Shown here piece after piece: positions 28,989-37,125 of a stretch of DNA of 64,000 nt (its first letter is position 1; each line of letters begins with the position of its first letter). A program made the position numbers and the translations under genes. The notes beneath the pieces are model-generated. The model saw nothing but the letters and a program-made list of their open reading frames with translations. It ran no database searches and was not told the origin of the DNA. The stretch comes from an uncultured Granulosicoccaceae bacterium (GTDB lineage: Bacteria > Pseudomonadota > Gammaproteobacteria > Granulosicoccales > Granulosicoccaceae): positions 21,341 through 85,340 of the forward strand of contig CALFCF010000004.1 of NCBI GenBank assembly GCA_937951345.1. Reading direction: 5' to 3'.

Positions 28989-29531
28989 TTAAGCACCAGC
29001 GACTGGTGCGGCTGGCAACACCAAATCACTGTCGTTTATGTGGTTAAACGTATTGGTCAGGAAAATAGTCGACACCACCAGCACCAGATCCATCAGATTC
29101 TGATCACTCAAACCGGCCTGTCGTGCCTGTTCAAGCTGATCGGTATTCATCGGACCCTGTGCTCGGGCGAGATTTGACGTTAACTCCAACAACGCATCCA
29201 GTCGCACCTCACCTGTCATCTCTCCGCGTCGGACTGCCAACTGCTGAGACACATCAAGTCCTGCGGCTGTTGCTTTGGCGGTATGAACAGACAGACAGAA
29301 TTCGCAGCGGTTAATCTCACTGACTAATAATTTGATTGCTTCGACTTCACGTTCGTCCAGACTACAGGATGCGACTGATTGCTCCATCGTGAGATAGCTA
29401 TCCAGCGCAAGCGAGCTGTTACCCATCTCCCGAAAAACCGGTGCGATTGCACGCTTACCGGTATGTGCCTGGAGTCGTTTCAACAGAGGCGCCGTCAACT
29501 CATCATCATTACACTGTTTGAGTCTGCCCAT
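28989..29531 (-). CDS. AhpD-like carboxymuconolactone decarboxylase family protein
   Basis: 180 residues from MGRLKQCNDDELTAPLLKRL. The redox CxxC-x-x-x-H motif is present (EINRCEFCLSVHTAKA), as in AhpD alkylhydroperoxidases, and the helical context (LDEREVEAIKLLVSE before it, a second similar repeat after) fits the family. It probably acts in peroxide or disulfide reduction; the substrate is unknown. The track start at 29636 would add 35 unlikely residues, so the later Met is chosen. It converges with dsbD, 14 bp between stops. MITE copy A lies ~140 bp upstream. Confidence 0.88.
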   Translation of the reverse strand: MGRLKQCNDDELTAPLLKRLQAHTGKRAIAPVFREMGNSSLALDSYLTMEQSVASCSLDEREVEAIKLLVSEINRCEFCLSVHTAKATAAGLDVSQQLAVRRGEMTGEVRLDALLELTSNLARAQGPMNTDQLEQARQAGLSDQNLMDLVLVVSTIFLTNTFNHINDSDLVLPAAPVAGA

Positions 29532-29668
29532 AATATTTATCTGCCATTTGATGAATTCTGTTAGCTGCAGCGCAACAGGAAGAACAAAAACATTGTCGAA
29601 GCAAGGCACGACAAAGACGAGCCAATGATAAAACACGAATGAGAATCAATGCGAACAGGAATCAATTT

Positions 29669-29813
29669 GGCTAGCCTGCTCAAAATTGAGATTGCGCGCT
29701 CAGGCAAGGCGTGTGTCGCTCGAGCAGCGCAGAACGGCACACAACGCAGAATCAGCGTGCAGGACTCGGCGTCCCCGACTAGGCGTCCCCGATCAATTTT
29801 GAGATGGCTTCTA
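29669..29813 (+). mobile_element. MITE-like element, copy A
   Basis: About 145 bp, non-coding. The ends are inverted (CAAAATTGA at 29681, TCAATTTTG at 29793-29801). The body is nearly identical to the reverse complement of 34017-34217. Inside are two copies of a GGCGTCCCCGACTA-type unit and one GAGCAGCGCAGAA unit. The left terminus beyond CAAAATTGA is degenerate; the right end (gagatggcttcta) matches copy B's outer repeat. No transposase is encoded, so it is a non-autonomous element or dispersed repeat. Confidence 0.85.
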
Positions 29814-29898
29814 GTGATACTGTCGCCCGCAGAAAAACCCGCAAAGACGCGTGCAGAAACTCTGAAAAGAAAAAAGTGTATGCATAAAGTACATGCAT

Positions 29899-29923
29899 AA
29901 AAAAGGGCTGCGTTAAGCAGCCC
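29899..29923 (-). terminator. Intrinsic terminator after the tiny ORF
   Basis: Hairpin GGGCTGC-TTAAC-GCAGCCC followed by TTTTTT on the minus strand. It ends a transcript coming from the 16-codon ORF region and could also serve the spermidine-synthase-like gene upstream. Confidence 0.9.
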
Positions 29924-29930
29924 CCGTGTC

Positions 29931-29991
29931 TTGGCTGTTTGGTCAGCCAACATCGGGTGTGTCACACACCCCGACAGATTTACCTGTCAGG
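29931..29991 (-). ncRNA. Serial hairpins between tiny ORF and terminator
   Basis: Three stems in a row on the minus strand: 29970-29991 (8 bp, beginning right after the ORF stop), 29955-29971 (GGGTGTG/CACACCC, 7 bp) and 29931-29950 (TTGGCTG/CAGCCAA, 7 bp), then the terminator. The first two share two bases. This is a compact structured 3' region, either a regulatory mRNA tail or a small RNA. Confidence 0.6.
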
Positions 29992-30042
29992 CTAAGCGTG
30001 CGCACCCAGGACTGACCAGCCCAGATTCAAAACACTAGACAT
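29992..30042 (-). CDS. 16-codon ORF with perfect Shine-Dalgarno
   Basis: ATG to TAG encodes MSSVLNLGWSVLGAHA, a short, rather hydrophobic peptide with one Trp. The ATG is preceded by AGGAGGTGATC, an 11-base match to the 16S anti-SD, seven bases upstream. This is far stronger than any other ribosome site in the window. The frame stays open upstream to an ATG at 30069 (25 codons), but that one lacks such a site. It is too short for the ORF track. It lies 111 bp after the spermidine-synthase-like gene and is followed by hairpins and a terminator. It could be a small protein, type I toxin-like peptide or leader peptide. No homologue is recognised. Confidence 0.55.
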   Translation of the reverse strand: MSSVLNLGWSVLGAHA

Positions 30043-30152
30043 TAGATCACCTCCTGAGTAAGTTGCCATTGGAAACCTAAGCGTAGCACTTTCAACACCA
30101 TTTTCCTATGTTCCCTGTGCTTTATTGCTCTATTTGGTGCGGTTTGCGTTGG

Positions 30153-30956
30153 TTATACCGAATACCAGCGACTCGCTCGGCACAGATGGTTTCTCGCCTG
30201 CGACATTTGCGTCTTATCCAGAACTTGCCGCGAGGTTTGTTCGAGCCAGCGTTTACGCCATTGCGAGGTGCTCACCGGATCAGTCGAACGGTGCAGAACC
30301 TCTACACGATTGTCATACAATGGATGGCGCAGCGAGTATCCCGCCCCGACACACGAACTCGCGCGTGCGCTTTTATCGGCATCGATTGCCGGCCGCAGCA
30401 CGTCAGCGATCGCCTGTTTTTCGCTCTTATTCACCGTGTTAACTACCAGTACTGAGTCTGGCAACAAAACAGACGCAAGCTGCCTGGACCAACCGCGATC
30501 AATATCCACGCTTCGCAGAGTATCTGCTTCAGCGTGACCAAATAAATCATCAATAACGATGTCAAAGCCGTCGCCTTGATAATGCGGCAACCAATCTCTG
30601 ACATCAGCGCACTGCAGCGTCACATTGTCGAACTTCGATAATCCAAACCAGCGTTGAGCGATCTGAAGATGTGTCCGGTCAAGTTCCACTCCAACAATCT
30701 CGTCGATGTCCAACAAGGCCAGCAGCTGACGGATCACAGCACCGCCACCAACGCCCAGTACTAGAACACGCAACGGATGTGATGAATTTAACAAAAAGCC
30801 CGGCAGTGTCAGCAAATCCCACAAGGCACCTGTAAAGACGTGACGCGAATTCCACTGGCTGTGAAAAATTCCATTACTATAAAGACGCACTGACTGACCA
30901 GCACCACGTACTTCATAGGTCACCCCGTTACGACGGGTTTGCCAGAGAACGGCCAT
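30153..30956 (-). CDS. Spermidine synthase-like protein
   Basis: 267 residues with the Rossmann-type core of the spermidine synthase/SpeE fold: LVLGVGGGAVIRQLLALLD (motif I), IVGVELDRTHLQIAQRWFG, LQCADVRDWLPHYQGDGFD and IVIDDLFGHAEADTL. The N-terminal strand domain is short. Many such proteins in bacteria are not true polyamine synthases, so the substrate is open. It is divergent from the lipoprotein at 31107. Confidence 0.75.
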   Translation of the reverse strand: MAVLWQTRRNGVTYEVRGAGQSVRLYSNGIFHSQWNSRHVFTGALWDLLTLPGFLLNSSHPLRVLVLGVGGGAVIRQLLALLDIDEIVGVELDRTHLQIAQRWFGLSKFDNVTLQCADVRDWLPHYQGDGFDIVIDDLFGHAEADTLRSVDIDRGWSRQLASVLLPDSVLVVNTVNKSEKQAIADVLRPAIDADKSARASSCVGAGYSLRHPLYDNRVEVLHRSTDPVSTSQWRKRWLEQTSRQVLDKTQMSQARNHLCRASRWYSV

Positions 30957-31106
30957 TGCTTTTCTTGTGTAGAAGTTCCGGAATGCCCGGCAGTTTACCG
31001 TTATTGGGAATTCGGTATAGCGAAAAGCTGAAGCAATCGCTTATTTCTCCTCGCGTGCATTTGCTAAAGTCCACGGGTCTCGCTGAAATAGTACACTTGG
31101 AAATAT

Positions 31107-31922
31107 ATGCACACGTCGCAAAAAATTCTTTGTTTTCTTTGCCTTACTGCAGTTTTGACTGCCGGATGCAGTGTTTCCTACACGAAGCAGGATCTGGCAA
31201 CCGTTGATAAAGCACTGCGTACCGGCAATGCCGATCATTTACGCGGCAAACAACTCTACCTCTACCAGCAAAAAGAACGTAAGTCGCGCGTCGAGAAGGC
31301 TGCTATAAGTCGTGATCCGTCGAATCTTGATCGACTCGAACTGGTCATGTACAAGCGAGAGGTGCGACGACTGGAACGTGTGGCCGAAAAAGAGGAACTG
31401 ACACGTCTTCGTCAGGCTGAGCAGCAACGCCAGGAAGCGAAACAGGTTGCAGAGCAACGTCGCCAGGAAGCTTCGCGGATCGCAGAAGAGGAACGCCTGG
31501 CCGCCATCGCCGCACAGGAAGAAAGACAACGTCTGGCTGATGAAGCCAAAGAACAACGCCGCATTGCCAAAGAACAGGAACGCCAACGCAAAATTGCTGA
31601 TGCCGAGAGAATAAAACGCAAAATGGCCGAGCCGCTGCATGCTGACTGGAAAAGCGACATGCAGGACCTGACAGTATTCCTAAAAGAAAAAGATTTCGAA
31701 CCGGCTCATCGTTTGGTTGATGTCTATGCGCGTACCATGCAGTTCCTGGTTCATCTGGAACCTGATGCCGATCAATTCAGTGATTTCTACGCGACGCTAA
31801 CAGATTCTGAACAAATAGATCACCGCCGCCTTTTTCAGGACGGTACCGGGCGGGAGTTGCTGACTGAATTCTGGTCATCGCATGAACGCAGTGATCGAGT
31901 ACCTTCACTGGGTAACAACTAA
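31107..31922 (+). CDS. Coiled-coil lipoprotein of unknown function
   Basis: 271 residues. A type II signal peptide with lipobox (LCLTAVLTAGC) makes the mature Cys at residue 20. Residues ~80-175 form a long helix rich in Arg/Glu/Gln/Ala (repeats of RQEA, EERL, KEQERQ), a probable TolA-like coiled coil. The last ~95 residues (ADWKSDMQDLTVFLKEKDF ...) look globular but match no family I know. Probably an outer-membrane lipoprotein with a periplasmic stalk. GGAA precedes the ATG. Confidence 0.75.
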   Translation: MHTSQKILCFLCLTAVLTAGCSVSYTKQDLATVDKALRTGNADHLRGKQLYLYQQKERKSRVEKAAISRDPSNLDRLELVMYKREVRRLERVAEKEELTRLRQAEQQRQEAKQVAEQRRQEASRIAEEERLAAIAAQEERQRLADEAKEQRRIAKEQERQRKIADAERIKRKMAEPLHADWKSDMQDLTVFLKEKDFEPAHRLVDVYARTMQFLVHLEPDADQFSDFYATLTDSEQIDHRRLFQDGTGRELLTEFWSSHERSDRVPSLGNN

Positions 31923-32288
31923 GAGCAACCCGAAGGAGCTGTTACCGGGCACCAGCAATAGGCTGGATGTGCCGGACTCCCCTCTCCCAACCCGCGCTCA
32001 AACAATCAGGCCAACGAGGCAAGCTGCCGCTGGTATCCCTTTGGCGTTTACCTGGCGCTTGCTTATCACAGATATCGTACGGCTACCGTACATCTGCTCA
32101 GCTGAACACGAACCTCTTCTCTCGTCGTTTCAAAAGGCGTAAATTCTATAGCTGACCTGACTCAATACCCCGCGAATACCGCACGCGACTGAAGCGGATA
32201 CTCATGCCGCGATAGCTGACTCAGGGTATCATCCGGGCTGGAACCTCTGTACCTTTGCAGTACGCTTAACTTTGCACTTACTCGAAGA
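31923..32288. other. Intergenic region before the TPP enzyme
   Basis: About 366 bp between two plus-strand genes. I see no convincing gene, RNA or strong hairpin. The small ORF at 31882-32142 overlaps the lipoprotein's end and looks random. Confidence 0.35.
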
Positions 32289-34019
32289 ATGAATCATTCA
32301 TCCAGCGACATGAACGGTCTACCGGATCGCCACCACAATGAAGTCCCGGCTGCACCAAACGGTGCAGAAGTGCTCGTCGCAACTCTTGAGCAACATGGCG
32401 TCGACGTGTGCTTTGCCAACCCGGGCACCTCTGAAATGCATTTCGTTGCAGCCCTGGATCGCAGCGAATCCATGCGCTCAATTCTCTGCCTGGCTGAAAC
32501 AGTGGTTACAGGTGCTGCGGATGGTTATGCGCGCATGAGCAACAAACCCGGTATTACGCTTTTACATACCGGGCCCGGGCTCGGCAACGGCATAGCTAAC
32601 CTGCACAATGCCAAGAAAGCACTTTCGCCTGTGGTCAATATTGTCGGTGAACACGCCACCTACCATATCGAATACGATGCACCTCTGACAGCAGATATTG
32701 AAGGTCTTGCCAAACCCGTTTCGCAGTGGGTGGGTACCTGCAAACAAGCTGAACAGGTACAGAGCATGACCTGCGAGGCGTTACAGCAGGCAACCCGGCA
32801 CCCCGGACGAGTTGCAACACTAATCTTACCCGCTGATGCAGCATGGTCTGCTACAAACGAAAAGACTCCGGATGATCCTCCTGCACTACACCGGGATACC
32901 AACGGGCCTATCGCCAACTCAGGTAAGGAACAATCGGTTGCTCAACGTCAACCAGGATCACCCCCGTCGCAAGAGCAAGTTCAACACGTCGCCGAGATTT
33001 TAAAAACTGGAGAATCTGCGGTACTTATCCTTACCAGTAACGCGCTACAAGAAGCCGGACTCGAGGCTGCCAGTCGATTGCAACAGGCATGCGGTGTGGA
33101 TTTTCTGGCACAAACCTCGAACGGCAGATTACCCAGAGGCGCAGGACGGGTATTCGTGCGTCAAGTACCGTATCGTGTTGAAGATGCGTTGGCAATGCTA
33201 AAAGACTACAAACACGTTATACGTGTCTGTGCAAAATCACCTGTCGCATTTTTTGCTTATCCTGAAAAACCGAGTTCGCTGGTTGCAGTTGATGCCAATA
33301 TCGTTACGCTTGCCAGTGAATCGGAAGATGGTGTCGCTGCGCTACAGGCACTCGTTGCAACAATGAATGCCTCAGACGTTGAACCCGTAAAAGAATCACG
33401 TCGAATACCGGCGCTGCCCACAGGCAATGCCGTCACCGGCAAAACGTTGGGCACTGTGTTGTGTCACTGCCTGCCAAAAGATGCGATTGTTGTCGATGAA
33501 GCCATAACCAATAGTGCGCATTTACCTGCAGCGACACGAGGAGCAGAACCGCATGACTGGTTGCAAATATGCGGCGGCGCGATTGGTGATGGCATGCCGT
33601 TGTCTACCGGTGCAGCAGTAGCCTGCCCTGATCGCCGTGTGGTGACACTGCAGGCTGATGGCAGTGGCATGTACTCGCTTCAGGCTCTGTGGACACAGGC
33701 ACGGGAAAATCTGAACGTGACAACTGTCTTGCTGGCTAATCGCAGTTACGCGATTCTTAAATACGAATTTCGTAACGTGGGTGCCCACCGGCAAAGTGCA
33801 CAACGTCTGTCGCAATCCGATTCGAATCAAGGTGCGATCGATGGTGGGCAAACCGCACGTGATCTAATGGACCTTGATCGCCCGGTACTCGACTGGGTAT
33901 CGTTGGCTCGCGGTATGGGGGTGGAGGCAGTGCAGGTACGCACTAATGATCAGCTACTGCTGGCATTGCAACAATCGTTCGCTTCCTCAGGTCCCAGATT
34001 AATAGAAGTATTAATGTAG
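32289..34019 (+). CDS. Thiamine-pyrophosphate enzyme (acetolactate synthase / benzoylformate decarboxylase-like)
   Basis: 576 residues with the three-domain TPP enzyme layout. The N-terminal PYR domain has GVDVCFANPGTSEMHFVAAL and the activating Glu in LCLAETVVTGAADGYAR; the middle domain follows; the C-terminal PP domain has the TPP/Mg motif ADGSGMYSLQALW ... LLANRSYAIL. It decarboxylates or ligates 2-oxo acids; the substrate is not evident and no small regulatory subunit is nearby, so true IlvB is unlikely. Its stop codon TAG is the first triplet of MITE copy B, so the element sits exactly at the gene's end. A class V aminotransferase converges from the other side. Confidence 0.85.
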   Translation: MNHSSSDMNGLPDRHHNEVPAAPNGAEVLVATLEQHGVDVCFANPGTSEMHFVAALDRSESMRSILCLAETVVTGAADGYARMSNKPGITLLHTGPGLGNGIANLHNAKKALSPVVNIVGEHATYHIEYDAPLTADIEGLAKPVSQWVGTCKQAEQVQSMTCEALQQATRHPGRVATLILPADAAWSATNEKTPDDPPALHRDTNGPIANSGKEQSVAQRQPGSPPSQEQVQHVAEILKTGESAVLILTSNALQEAGLEAASRLQQACGVDFLAQTSNGRLPRGAGRVFVRQVPYRVEDALAMLKDYKHVIRVCAKSPVAFFAYPEKPSSLVAVDANIVTLASESEDGVAALQALVATMNASDVEPVKESRRIPALPTGNAVTGKTLGTVLCHCLPKDAIVVDEAITNSAHLPAATRGAEPHDWLQICGGAIGDGMPLSTGAAVACPDRRVVTLQADGSGMYSLQALWTQARENLNVTTVLLANRSYAILKYEFRNVGAHRQSAQRLSQSDSNQGAIDGGQTARDLMDLDRPVLDWVSLARGMGVEAVQVRTNDQLLLALQQSFASSGPRLIEVLM

Positions 34020-34217
34020 AAGTCATGTCAAAATTGATTGGGGACGCCCAGTCGGGGACGCCTAGTCGGGGACGCCGAGTCCTGCACGCTGATTCTGCGT
34101 TGTGTGCCGTTCTGCGCTGCTCATTCTGCGCTGCTCATTTTACCGCGTGTAAACTGCGCTTCTCGAGCAACACACACCTTGCCTGAGCGCACAATCTCAA
34201 TTTTGAAATAACTTCTA
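34017..34217 (-). mobile_element. MITE-like element, copy B
   Basis: 201 bp with 21-base terminal inverted repeats matching at 19 positions (outer end TAGAAG, inner end TCAAAATTGA). The outermost TA at both ends fits a TA target duplication, as produced by IS630/Tc1-mariner transposases. The inside has three GGCGTCCCCGACT-type units and two to three GAGCAGCGCAGAA units, against two and one in copy A. It is inverted relative to copy A and fills almost the whole gap between two convergent genes. Confidence 0.9.
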
Positions 34218-34227
34218 CTTATTGTTG

Positions 34228-35424
34228 TCAACTATTCGACAACGCGCGCGCCGCTGCTTCCAGCGCACCGTCGCCGTGGCTGTAGCCAAGCGCTTTCATA
34301 GCAGCATCAACCGCGCCGAGTGTTCCCATAATCATCGGTACATTTAAATGTCCCATATGCCCGATACGAAAGAGATTCTCAGGTTGCGTATCCAAGACCC
34401 CATCCAACGCCAAACCGACACCCAGAGTAACGCCGGCCTCCTGCTCACACCACGCTCTGAGATTTGTCGCGTTGTTGTCACCGGTACGTATCGCAGTCAC
34501 TGCGGTTGAACGGTGCGACGGGTCGATGATGTTACAGCTGATCGATCCATCCGTTTGCCATCGATCAACAGCCGCCCATACCGCCGATGCAAGCACCGTA
34601 TGACGTTGCCAGACCGCTTCGATGCCTTCTTCCAGCAGCATATCAAGTGCTTTTCGGAGCCCGAACAAATGGTGTGACGGCGGGGTACCACAAAATTTCT
34701 GGTAGAAAATTTTGCCGTTAACCCGTCGGTCCCAGTCCCAATAACCGGTTTTTAAGTCAGCCCGTTTATAAGCTTCCCACGCACGTTTACCTATGAAATT
34801 GAACGCCAGCCCGGCTGGCGTCATTAAGCCTTTCTGACAGGCTGCCACAGTAACATCGACACCCCAGTCATCCATTTCAAAGGGTTCACAAGCAAGCGAA
34901 GCAATGCAGTCAACCATCAATAGTGCCGGATGACCAACACGATCAATCGCCTGACGCAGCGCTTTGATATCGTTGCGCACCGATGAGGCAGTATCGGTTT
35001 GTACAACCAGAATCGCCTTGATTTTATGCTTGCTGTCCTGGCGCAAAGCATCAGCCACTTGTTCAGGATCAAGCGGGCCACGATTACCGAAATCGATGGT
35101 GTCGAAATTCAGATCAAAGTTATCCGCAACATCCATCCAGCCGAGCGTGAACCTGCCAGTCAGTAATGCCAGCACGTGGTCACCGCGGCTCAGCGTGTTG
35201 CACAAACAGGCTTCCCACGCCGCATGGCCATTACCGATGTAGATGATGGCATCGCCCGCTGTCCGGGCCACCCGGGCAAGATCCGGATAAAGGCTATTGG
35301 CAAGGTCAACCAGGTCGCCGCCATAGATATTGGGGGACGGTTGGTGCATGGCTGTCAGTACCGCTTCCGGCAGTACCGATGGCCCGGGGATCGACAATTG
35401 CCTGATACCGTTAGCTAAAGTCAT
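34228..35424 (-). CDS. Class V aminotransferase (serine/alanine-glyoxylate type)
   Basis: 398 residues of the fold I PLP family that includes serine-glyoxylate and alanine-glyoxylate aminotransferases. Motifs: LSIPGPSVLPEAVLTAM at the start, YIGNGHAAWEACLCN, VQTDTASSVRNDIKAL, MVDCIASLACEPFEMDDWGVD (PLP-binding Asp) and AACQKGLMTPAGLAFNFI (PLP Lys). The substrate pair is inferred only from family. The Met at 35424 gives the usual start; the track ORF adds 14 residues. It converges with the TPP enzyme; a joint role in 2-carbon or 2-oxo-acid metabolism is possible. Confidence 0.87.
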   Translation of the reverse strand: MTLANGIRQLSIPGPSVLPEAVLTAMHQPSPNIYGGDLVDLANSLYPDLARVARTAGDAIIYIGNGHAAWEACLCNTLSRGDHVLALLTGRFTLGWMDVADNFDLNFDTIDFGNRGPLDPEQVADALRQDSKHKIKAILVVQTDTASSVRNDIKALRQAIDRVGHPALLMVDCIASLACEPFEMDDWGVDVTVAACQKGLMTPAGLAFNFIGKRAWEAYKRADLKTGYWDWDRRVNGKIFYQKFCGTPPSHHLFGLRKALDMLLEEGIEAVWQRHTVLASAVWAAVDRWQTDGSISCNIIDPSHRSTAVTAIRTGDNNATNLRAWCEQEAGVTLGVGLALDGVLDTQPENLFRIGHMGHLNVPMIMGTLGAVDAAMKALGYSHGDGALEAAARALSNS

Positions 35425-35783
35425 AGCGGTTAAAACCCGGTTGCTTACTCTGACAGGAGTCAGCACTGTAAATCACGAAGTCGCCGACCACAACAACGGC
35501 ATATGATCTAACGTCACTGAGCCCGTTAGCCACACCGCGACCAGCCGACAACAATTCCACTTTTAGTTTGGATAATAAATCTGAAAGACACGTGAATCGT
35601 GTCACGTCGTAATCTCCTGCCAAGCCATCCGACGACAGTATTGCAGTTGACAACAGTCGCAACGGCGTACTGTTGCTTTGAATTCACACGCAGACACACA
35701 GCTATGGACGGACCTTTGATACGATGGCCCGATGTATTTTAAAACCAAAATCCAAAGATCCGGATGAGTTGTCGGAGATCGTT
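35425..35783. other. Divergent intergenic region
   Basis: About 360 bp between the aminotransferase and the TSP3 protein. No clear gene or strong hairpin; it should contain both promoters. Confidence 0.35.
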
Positions 35784-37049
35784 ATGCAATCCCTTCTGAA
35801 TCAGTATTGCAAGATCAAGCAAACCACCGTTTGGCAAACCCCTGGCGCCGAACACTTGCCCAAAATTACTGGTCTGAACCTGTCAGTATTTGCCACAGTT
35901 CTTTTGCTCGGGATTCTGCACAGCCTGCCCGGCCATGCTGTCGAAGGCGACATAGACAATGACTCCGTGCCCGATGAGATTGATCTGGATGCGGATAACG
36001 ATGCTATACCCAACGTTTTCGAAGGTACTGTAGACACGGATGGCGATGGTCTGCCTGACTACCTTGACCTGGATTCTGACAACGACTCCATACCGGATAT
36101 TCGCGAGTCGATATTAAACCGTCCTCTACTACTGATGCTCGATAGTAATGGCGATGGTCTGGTGGATGCCGGTGTTGAGCTGGGTGACAATGGCTTCGTT
36201 GATATCGTTGAAGCACTAACAGATGCCGGGACTATAGATTTTCGTCTGCCGGATTCCGACCGCGACGGCATACTGAACTTCAGAGATCTGGATAGCGATA
36301 ACGACGGACTCAGCGATCGCATCGAATTGCGCAACCTGACTGAGTTCGTTCTTCCTCAGATCGCAACTATCGTTGATGGAAATCGAAACGGTCTGGATGA
36401 CACGGTGCCTGCTCTGAATGCATTCTTCGACACTGATGGTGATCTGGCAGAGAACGCCTATGACCTGGACAGTGACAATGATGGATTGTCAGATCTGCTG
36501 GAAACGGCGGGATTGAACCTTGATCAGGACAACAACGGTCAGGTGGATCAGTTTGATGATCTGAATGGCAACGGCTATGCAGATCTTTTAGATAATGCAC
36601 CATTGCAGGCGAGTGACTTCGATAACGACGGGGTGCCCAACCACCTCGACCTGGACAGCGACAACGATGGAACATTTGATATCGACGAGTTCCTGCAATC
36701 CGGTACTGTTACGGGGCCGCAGGCACCAGTCACTGTCTCAACTAATCCCCAGCAGACTCCTGCAACGGTGCCTCCAATTCCGGCCAACGACGGTATCACC
36801 AATGTTGGTAGTGACTTAATTGATGCCAATACAGGCAGTGGTCTGGGAAGCTCCGATACCGAGATCGCGCAAACCATTATTACCAGTGGTATTAGCGGTT
36901 CAGCGTTGGGTGGCTGCAGTATCTCTGCAATTGACGGCCAAAGTCATTGGACTAACGCACTGCAGTGGTGGTTGTTGCTTGTGCTGCTGTTTCTTTTCAA
37001 ACACCCGCTTAAGCGCGCCAGACATGCGCTGGCTCGTTCAAGAAACTAA
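35784..37049 (+). CDS. TSP3-repeat calcium-binding surface protein with C-terminal anchor
   Basis: 421 residues. An N-terminal signal (LSVFATVLLLGILHSLPGHA) follows a ~30-residue n-region. Residues ~55-310 carry many Asp-rich thrombospondin type 3-like units (DNDSVPDEIDLDADNDAIP, DTDGDGLPDYLDLDSDNDS and others), which bind calcium. A Thr/Pro-rich spacer and then GGCSISAIDG, a hydrophobic helix (ALQWWLLLVLLFLF) and a basic tail (KHPLKRARHALARSRN) end the protein, like Cys-containing CTERM sorting signals. The ATG at 35784 has GGAG upstream and is preferred to 35724. Probably exported and surface-attached. Confidence 0.85.
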   Translation: MQSLLNQYCKIKQTTVWQTPGAEHLPKITGLNLSVFATVLLLGILHSLPGHAVEGDIDNDSVPDEIDLDADNDAIPNVFEGTVDTDGDGLPDYLDLDSDNDSIPDIRESILNRPLLLMLDSNGDGLVDAGVELGDNGFVDIVEALTDAGTIDFRLPDSDRDGILNFRDLDSDNDGLSDRIELRNLTEFVLPQIATIVDGNRNGLDDTVPALNAFFDTDGDLAENAYDLDSDNDGLSDLLETAGLNLDQDNNGQVDQFDDLNGNGYADLLDNAPLQASDFDNDGVPNHLDLDSDNDGTFDIDEFLQSGTVTGPQAPVTVSTNPQQTPATVPPIPANDGITNVGSDLIDANTGSGLGSSDTEIAQTIITSGISGSALGGCSISAIDGQSHWTNALQWWLLLVLLFLFKHPLKRARHALARSRN

Positions 37050-37077
37050 CGCTCAAAAAAAATTAACCCGATAGTGT

Positions 37078-37125
37078 TTTTGCAGGTGTTTAATTAAGAC
37101 GTTTTGCAGGCGTTTAATTAAGACG
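37078..37125. repeat. 24 bp tandem duplication of the OmpA gene 3' end
   Basis: Two copies of a 24 bp unit differing at one base. The right copy holds the last codons and TAA stop of the OmpA gene (37114); the left copy repeats them beyond the stop. Slippage duplication, probably neutral. Confidence 0.85.
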
